NCBI GenBank assembly: GCA_037349315.1
Contig: JBAIAC010000628.1
Location: 1 to 64,000, forward strand
DNA from: Chelydra serpentina
Taxonomy: Eukaryota > Chordata > Testudines > Chelydridae
Length of the DNA: 64,000 bases
Direction of reading: 5' to 3'
Part shown: positions 50,901 through 59,900 of the stretch, in pieces
How positions within the stretch are numbered: the stretch's first letter is position 1
Layout of the letters: every line of letters begins with the position of its first letter
Program-made: the position numbers and the translations under genes
Notes under the pieces: generated by a model
Databases searched by the model: none
What the model was told of the DNA's origin: nothing
The model's input: only the letters and a program-made list of their open reading frames with translations

Positions 50901-53900
50901 CGAGTCCGAATGGGAATCGCTGCCCGGAAGAGGCAGGGTTAGCGCATGGCATCTCAGCCCTGCCCCCTTCCCTCGAGGGGCCTGCCCACAGCAATCCTGG
51001 TGCCCCTCCCCAAGAGCTCGCCCACCCCTGAAATTTGGCAGGGGGCAAGGGCTCTTCCCCAGCTGCCCACACAGTCTCCCCTGCACTGGAGGGCAGAGGG
51101 GGGAGAGCTCCCCCTGAGCAGGCGATACACAGACAGTTCTCCCCACTCTCAGAGCAATGGGCTCAGGCTCTCTGCAGACTCAGGCAGGCGTTGCTGTGCC
51201 AGTCATTTCCAATGCTGTCTCCCCACCTACCAAAGCAGCTTTTCAGTGTCCTGGAGGGGCCCGAGGGGCTGAGCCAGAGCGGTGTCAGGGATACCAGCTT
51301 GGCTACTAGGCCTCTTGGTCTGATCCAAGGAAAGGCCAGGGTGGGGAATACCAGGCTAGACAGGCCCAGAGGCCTGATTGGGGGAAGCGGGGGGAGGAGG
51401 AGGGGGTGGGACAAGGGGCAGGACAGGCCCCTGGGTGTGATCCTGTCTCTAATCACATCATGCCCTCAGGGTCGAGCTAGGGCTGTCTGAGGGGCTCAGC
51501 CCTCATGTATCCCGGTGATGACGACTCCCCTCCCCGAGGACTGGCTGGGGCCCCCCTGCAGCCCCCTACCTGCGCCGGAAGTGGCGGCTGGGCGAGCGAG
51601 AGGACGAGCGGGAGCGGGAGCCGGCGCTAGAGGATGAGCTGTTCTCCTTCATGAAGACGTTGCGGTTCCCGAATTTGGTGGGGAAGCTGTTCCCTCGGGC
51701 TCGGCTGGCCCCGCCACCCCCTCCGCGCTGGGACTGGGAGCCCACCGCGCCGCCCCCACTGTTGCCCCTCTGCTGCTGCTGCTGCGACAGGCCGGAGGGC
51801 ATGGGGCCCCGGGGAGCGTGAAGCGAAGGCACCTCCCAGCGCTTCTTCTTGGGGCTCTCGAGCATGCTGTCCCTGCCCAGCCTGGAGGGGAGAGTGCACG
51901 TTACGAGAGAGGCCGCGGGGGGTCAGAGCTCAGCTACCTGCCTCTAAGGAGGCTGAGATCACCCCTGTTTTACAACAGCGCCTATTCCTGACAGGATCTG
52001 GAGAGCCCAGGTGTCCTGGCTCCCAGCCCCCTGCTCTAACTACTAGACCCCACTCTCCTCCCAGAGCTGGGGATAGAACCCAGGAGTCCTGGCTCCCAGC
52101 CCCCTGCTCTAACTACTAGACCCCACTCTCCTCCCAGAGCTAGGGATAGAACCCAGGAGTCCTGGCTCCCAGCCCCGCACTGTTCCACGCCCCGACCCTC
52201 ACCCCGCCGGCACCATGACTCACCCCGGCAGCGGCTCCCTGCTCCAGTCGATGGTGTAGGCCGTGCCATCTTGCAGCCTGGCTTGCAGCACCTCTTTCAG
52301 CAGCTTCTCCGTCCGGTCCTTGTCCTCCTCCGACTCACAGGCGGTGAAGCAACGCTGGACGTACTCCTTCATGTCCTGGGGCCAGTCCTCTGGTTTGCCA
52401 GTGGACGAGCTGGGGGGAGAAGGACCAGAATAGAAGCCAGACGTTAGAGACCCAGGGTGAGTCACTGAAGCAGGATTTGGGATGGGAGATAAACTCCTGC
52501 AGTCCAGGGCATAGACCTGATGGGATTTATAGATCCCAAGATGGGGCAAACCTAGGGTAGATCAGGCTAGATGTTTCCAGAAGATCATGGCTGTGACACG
52601 ATGCCCCATATTCTTCATAGCGATATGGTTATGGTATGAATATGGCATAACTAAGATGTGTTTTATGCAAGACGGGTCATGTGAGATATCATCGGAATGG
52701 TGATGATTTACTGAATATGATTATCCCATTTGTATGTATGGATCATTTCTGTATCTGAAGTTAGGAATACCGACTATAACAATTACAACTGCCTGTACAC
52801 CCGGGGAACGCCCACCAGACGGTATGTTTGCAAACAGCCTGGATGGGCCAGTAGGAAGGACAACAGGACTTTGAAGATACTCATCTCCCGCCTTCCTGAG
52901 AAGTTTCCTGGGATGCTGCTTTGACATTACAGAGTCAGGTGATCATGTCACCTGGTACTAGGCCCCATCTTGTGCTTCTAGTGTTTTTCCATTAGAGGGG
53001 GTGGGGGGGTCAAACTGGGAAACAACGGGCTCCCGTCATATGCAAATCCCATTTAAGGCTGGGGGAGTGAGTTAACCTTGGTTCTTCTCCACTGGCTCCC
53101 TGCCCAAGAAGGAAGACTGTTGAAAACACCTGACGAAACAAAGGAACTAAGCTGGGGGGAGGGGGGGCAGGGGCTGAGCCCAGGCGAGAAAGGTCTGGCT
53201 TGTAAAAGGAATCCCTGGAGCTTTAAGCTGCAAGCAACGCAGTTTACCTTCAAGAAACTCTGCAACCTGCTTGAAACAACATTTAGGGTGAGAAATTATT
53301 ATTTGTAGCCAGTATTCTATAGTGTATTAAGTTTAGTTTGTGTGTTTTGTTGTATTGCTCAGTGATCTGCTTTGTTCTGTTTGCTACCTCTTACAATCAC
53401 GTACAATTTACCTTATTTAGTTAATAAACTTGTTTTTTTGTTTATTCTGAAACCTGGATCGGGCAATTCATAACCGGGGAGGGAGTAAAAAGCTATGAAG
53501 ATCTTCCTCCACCTTGAGGGAGGAAGCGAATTTAATGAGTTTCCACTGTATAGATCTCTATACAGTGCAAGACAATATAATTTCGGGTTTACACTCCACA
53601 GGGTGTGTGCACCAGAGTGCTGGGTAATTCCCTGAGTTGAGTCTGCCCACACAGAGCTGACAGCAGACTGTGCGATTCTACAGCTGAGTGTGTCCCTACC
53701 CGTGTGTGCGCAGCAGGACAGGGTGAGGAAGCCCAGGCTGGTGGAACGGGCGGGTCAGTGGGACCCCAGTACATCAGGTGGCACCCTGGAAGGGGGGGGT
53801 ACAAGCCATCACGATGGGAAGTATTAACGCTGTTGGACAAGGCACTGGGAAGCCTCCAACTGGAGTCCCGTGTCCCATTTCGGGCACCGCTGGGTTTTCC

Positions 53901-56900
53901 CCCCCATATAGTTCAAAGCCAGGAGGCACCGTTGTGATCATCTAGTCTGAGCTCTTTAACACAGGCCAGGGAACTCCCTGGAAATAATTCAAGGAAGAGG
54001 AATCCAAGCCGGACAGGGGCAGAGAAGGGCTGCTAGGACAAACAGGGGAGCGGAGAGCTGATCTTATGAGAAAATTTTGCCCATGGGGAGTTCAAGGGCA
54101 ATGCTGGGATTCAGCTCCCAGCCCTGCGTAGCTTCCCCCTTTGTAGACCATCCCACCTCCCTTAGGGGTTGAGTGTGATTGACGGAGCGGCAGGGGAGAG
54201 AAACACATACCCTTGGTTGTGATGTTTCTCCGAGTTCTGCTGTGGCCCGAAGTTGCCGTGCTGGTCCGAGGGCCCAAAGTTCTGGTTCGTTAGCACGAAG
54301 GGGCGTTTCTGGATGTTGAACTTCAGGCCGCCAGCTCCAGGGGCTTCTGCTGAGACAAGAGAGAAGTTTACCAGATGGCTCGAAGCAGGAGGTGAATTCC
54401 GAGTTTATTAAATCCTTGGGTTTGAGGGACTCACTCGAGATCAAGCCCCCAAACTGCATACACGGGACCCCAACATCTGTCGGACTGGATTTAAGCCACT
54501 CCGCCGTCTCTCTAATTTTACTTGGAGACAGAATCTCCTTCACTTCCTGTCCTGAACTGCCATGTCGTCTTGCTGTGCTGATGCTAAAACCCCTGTATAA
54601 ACAGCCCCACGTCCGATCCCAGAGGTGGCTTCATCTCTTCATCACGTGTGGGACCCCGTATAACCAGTCCTGTGCTCCACCATAGAGGTGGCTGCATCTC
54701 AGCACCAGGACAAGCGTCCCTGTATAGCCAGTACCATGCCCCACCCCAGAAGTGGCTGCATCCAAACACAGGGAAAGCAATCCTGAGTTCTCACAGGAGG
54801 GGAGGGCCTCTGGAGAGAAGGCAGAAGGCTAACACACTTTAAGCCCCTTAGAGGAAATTCTCCATTACAGAGCACGCCCCCATGAGGTGGGAAGGGGTAT
54901 TACGGCCGTTTGACAGACAAAGTGCTGATACGCTCTGAAAAGCTGTGTATGCCGCTCTGTGTTCATTACGTCTCGATTTATGATTGCACGAGCTCGTTTA
55001 CAAGTCAAGAGATGCTTTTTCTCATCACCAGGGCCACAGACTTCACCCGGACTCTGGGCCCCAACTCTCACGTCCACCACCAGCGACGGGAACCTTGTCA
55101 ACAGCTGGAATGCTGTGTGGGCCAAAATACAGCCCAGATCCCAGTGCCAGAGCGGGGCTGGCTCTGTGCTGCCAATGGGGGTGAGCGGCTGACCTGAGTC
55201 AGCAGCGCGTGCAGATGCCACGGGGAAGATGCCAGGATCGGAGCTGGCGAGTTACAGTCACATCCAAGGAGCTGTGCTGAGACCCCCACTCCAGCTCATC
55301 CAGCCACTTAGCTGAGGAGAGCGAAGGAGAGACCCGACCACCAGTCTCCCCGGCTCCATCCCCCTTCCGGCTTTAACCCCCAAGAACTGCCCAGAGCTGG
55401 GAACAGAATCCAGAAGTCTTAGCTCCCCACCCTAACCACTAGAACGCTCCCCCAGGACAGCTGGGTTCTGTTCCTGCCCCCTCCCCCTTGCTCTAACCCA
55501 CCAGACACAGGGATAGAACCCAGGAGTCCTGGCTCCCAATGCCCCCCTGCTTTAGCCACTAGACTCCACTCCCCTCCCAGAGCCAGGGACAGATCGCAGG
55601 AGTCCTGGCTCCTAGTCCCCCCTCCCCGGCTCTAATTCTTTGACACCCCCACCCACCCAGGCCTGGTACCCAGGAGCAGGACTCACGTTTCATGCGATTC
55701 CACAGCTGTTGCCCCTTCTTGGGCTTGGGCCCCTCCGAGTAGGCGTGCTGGCTGTAGGAGGCGCCGGAGTTCTGCTGCAGGTGCTGGCCCCCAGACGAGC
55801 CGCACTGCTGCTGGCCCATGCCGCCCCCGGGGTGGTTGCCGTGCTGCGGAGGCGGCTGCGGGGGGTTGGAGGTGGCCATCTGCTGCTGTTGGTTGGAGTA
55901 GGCCATGCCTTCCTCCATGCCAGGGACCGGGGGCTGGAAGGGAGAGACGCTCTCAATGGAGTGTGGCACATGACTGCCCGGCACGGGCGTCAAGGCCCGG
56001 TGAGAAGCAGATTATGGGTAGAGGTGTAGACAAACTGGCCCATTCCCTCTCCCAGATACACCAGTGTAGCCCCACGGCCTTCATGGGGCAAGGACAGGGG
56101 AACTGGGCCAACAGCCATTTTCAGCCCATTGTCTTAAGAATTGGGGAGTGGTCAAAGGTTATAAGCCCCTGGCTCAAAAGGAAAAGTCTCTAACTCAGTT
56201 TCTTGCCTGCTGCCGTACAACCAGCAGGTGGCAGCCCTGACACCCAGTCCTTGTGATCTACCCCACCCCCTTCCCAGAGCTGGGGAGAGAACCCAGGAGT
56301 CCTGGCTCCCAGCTCCCCCCTGCTCTAACCACTAGACCCCACCCCCTTCCCAGAGCTGGGGAGAGAACCCAGGAGTCCTGGCTCCCAGCTCCCCCCTGCT
56401 CTAACCACTAGACCCCACCCCCTTCCCAGAGCTGGGGAGAGAGCCCAGGAGTCCTGGCTCCCAGCTCCCCCCTGCTCTAACCACTAGACCCCACTCCCCT
56501 CCGAGAGCTGGGGAGAGAACCCAGGAGTCCTGGCTTCCAGATCCCCCCTGCTCTAACCACTAGACCCCGCTCCCCTCCCAGAGCTGGGGAGAGAACCCAG
56601 GAGTCCTGGCTCCCAGCTCCCCCATGCCTCTAACCCACTAGACTCCACTGCCCTTCCAGAGCTGGGGAGAGAACCCAGGAGTCCTGGCTCCCAGCCCCCC
56701 CACTCTAACTAGACAACACCAAGAGCTTCAAACAGAATCCAGTGATTTCTTACTCCCAGTTCCTCCTGCTCCAACCCCCAGGGAACACGGCGCCTCTGAG
56801 CCAAGGGCAGCACCCAGGTGCGCCAAGTCCTGTTCTAACCACTAGGCCACAATCCTGACACGACGCCTGGCGCCGGGCGGGAGTAAAGAACCGAGCGCTG

Positions 56901-59900
56901 ACCACTCAGCACTCTGCGAAGGCTGAGACATTGGGACCCACCTGGTTCACATTCCCTTGGTGCTGGCCCGGACCTTGCTGCTGCTGGGCGGTGGAAGAGG
57001 AATACGACCCCGCGACCCCGTACTGGTTGGGGAAGCTATAGCCTGGGTAGACGTTCTGCAGAGAAGAGCCCAGCCCCCCAGAGTCGCATCAGGACACAGC
57101 ACTCGGTAAGTGTTTAACAAATGCTGGCTAACCACTCCTCTCCCACGCCCCCCCAAGACATTAAAGGCTCCCCGCACATCCCAAAGTCAGCCCCCACCAC
57201 CCAGCACCTCATGAGCTGATGCCAAGTCACTCAGCAAGAGATGAGCTGGGGCAAGAACCTGGGGCTCCTAAGAGATCACGAACACAGGGCCGGGGATAAA
57301 TCGCTCACCATTGGGTAACAGTAATTATAGGGATATCCGAAGCTGTACGGCTGGTACCACTGGTAATATTGTTGCTGCTGCTGCATAGCGTTTGGGTCTC
57401 CTTGCTGGGAGGCATACTGCAGAGAAACACATGGGATCATCAGGAAGGGCAGTGACTAGGGAGCGCAGATCGGACCCCACTATCCTCGTGCAGTGGCTGC
57501 AGTTAGTCCTCCGTCGGCTATCCCAGGGTGCACTGCATCGGGTACCAGACCTCTGGATATGAGCTGCTGCTGTGGCAGCAGGGGACAGCAACCCAGGTTT
57601 TTCCCAGCATGCACCGATACACAATAAGGTAGCGCGGGAGGTGAGCGCGCACGCGACACTGTCGATAGAAGACTGTGTCTAAAACCAGCGTGTGGACACA
57701 ACCCAGCCAGGTCAGACGACAGACTGGAAGCTCACTGGGTGGTTTTTGTTCTGGGTTTGTACAGCAGCTCACACGATATGGCTGTGGGCGATCGCCACGT
57801 AGATAAAGAAGAGCGAATGTGTCCAATCAGCAAGGTCTAAAATGTACTCATCCCAAGTGGTCTGAGGTGATTTGTGGTAAGAGATGGGGGCCCCGCCGCG
57901 CTTGGAGCTGTCCCTACACGAGACAGTCCCTGCTCTAGAGAGTTTGACACTCTAATTGGACAGGAGAGGCAGAGGAAGGGGACTGGAGGGGAAGTGACTT
58001 CCCCAGGTTCATCCAGCAAAGCCAGGTCTCCCAAGTTCCAGTCCTGAGCTCTACTGACTAGATCACACCGTCAGCCCAAGTCACAAAATGAACTAGGAGA
58101 AACGGCATGGAAATTAAACCTTTGATCCTTCTCTTGGGCGCTGGGGTGGGGTAAGATCTCCCGGCACACTGGCTCCCAGGAGACCAGAATCCCTTGACAA
58201 AGCGGGGGGGCGCACGGCGCTGTTACCTGCGTGTTAGCTGGTCCGTTGTTGGAGCCCTTGTTGGTCCCAGAGGCAGCGTTGGCTTTGCTGATACTAGCCA
58301 GTGCCTGCCTGGCTTTCTCCCACTCAGGGTTCTCGTGCGCCTGCCCCTCCATGCTGTTCTCCCGGGCCGTGCTGTTCCCTAGATTGTACTGGGGAGCCCT
58401 GAGCATGTCAAGAGAAAGACAAGAGTTATGCTTGGGAATCCCTCTGCCCTGGCTGCACAGGTAAGGGTCAGCCCCAGGCAATGGAGGGTGAAGCAAGCTG
58501 CGGTTTTAGCTAAGAGCAGAAGGGAGGCAAAAGTGCCACCCAGAGGATAAATTCAGCGATTCTCTCGGCAGGCACCCTACTGCACACACCTCAACTCTGC
58601 CGCTGTACCCACCTCCTCCGCTCTAGGGTCTCCTGCTCACACATGGCAACTAATGAGGACAGACTAGGAGGCTCATCTGCCCCCTCCCCCGCTGCAGTAT
58701 CTAAATCCCTTGTAATCTTAATGTATTAATCCCCACAGCAGCTGCATGAGGCTAGCAGGGGGATGATGGCCCTGCCCAAAGAGGGGAAACTGAGGCACAG
58801 AGAGGCTAGGAGGGAAAGGAACCCATTAAGTCCATCCTGCTCTGGGAGTCGTGTCTCCATGACCCCCCACAGCCAAACACGATATGACCACTAGGAACAG
58901 GACTGAGATACTTCATTTCACACAGATCACCAAACTGCCAGAGGGGAGCAGCCTTCACCCATGGGATCCTGAGTCAAACTTAGAAGTGGAAAGCTCCGTC
59001 CCGTACTGCCAGTCCCCTTCTCCATCCGAGAACCTGGCCTGCCGTGAAAGAGGCGCACATGCCCAGATAGCCACACCACAGTCTCACTGGGACTATTACA
59101 CTAAATGCCCGGGAGTGACTTTATGACGACACAAACAAGCTTTCCTCTTCACAGGCAAGTCAGAGGGCAACGTTACAGCGTGTTATACCTCTGGCCTTCT
59201 CACCTGCATTTTGCTCATTAATCCACCTGCTGCCAGAACTACTTCTATGCCTCTAACCTCTGAGTGACTTTCAAATAGCTGTCAATTTTGGTTTTTAAAA
59301 AATTAAAAAGGAATCTCTACAAAAACAAAAGCAGCATGCTTCCCCCTTCAAAATTACACGGCTTATTTTCAGTTGTCCAATATCTGGCAAGCCCCAGGGC
59401 TTAGAAAACTCCCACCGGAACTATGAAGAAAACTATGCAAAGTCATCTTACTTGGCCAGGGAGAGGATATTTTAGGAAGCTGAGTAGAATGCCCCTAAAC
59501 TGATCAGATTTCATACCAATTTTGTGTCTCCTTTTGCTTATAATGAAGGCTTTAAGAGGTTTTATGGTAGAAATTCTTGTCTTGTCTACCCAGTTCTTTC
59601 CTGGAAGACTTCATGGTTGATTGGATAAAAATCAAAGATTATTTTTATGAAATCAGATTTTTGGATTATTTACATTTTAATAAGGGTTTCTTGTTAAAAA
59701 TAAACCTGTTTAAAAGGAAATCTGAATTTAATACAAGATATGTTAGGCCTAAAGTAATTAAAAAATAAAATTGCTGAATCCATGAGCTTCTACCAAAAAA
59801 CTTTGAGTTAAAGGATGCTTTTCTATATAAAGATAGAATCCGGGGAAAAACATCTAACTTTTGACGTCAAACTTTGTATATATGGCACAATAGTAATAAC

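Noticed and set aside
42495..53813. A complete endogenous retrovirus between the two LTRs
   Set aside because: The two LTRs differ in sequence and have different target duplications, and LENG8 exons lie between them. No viral genes are seen.
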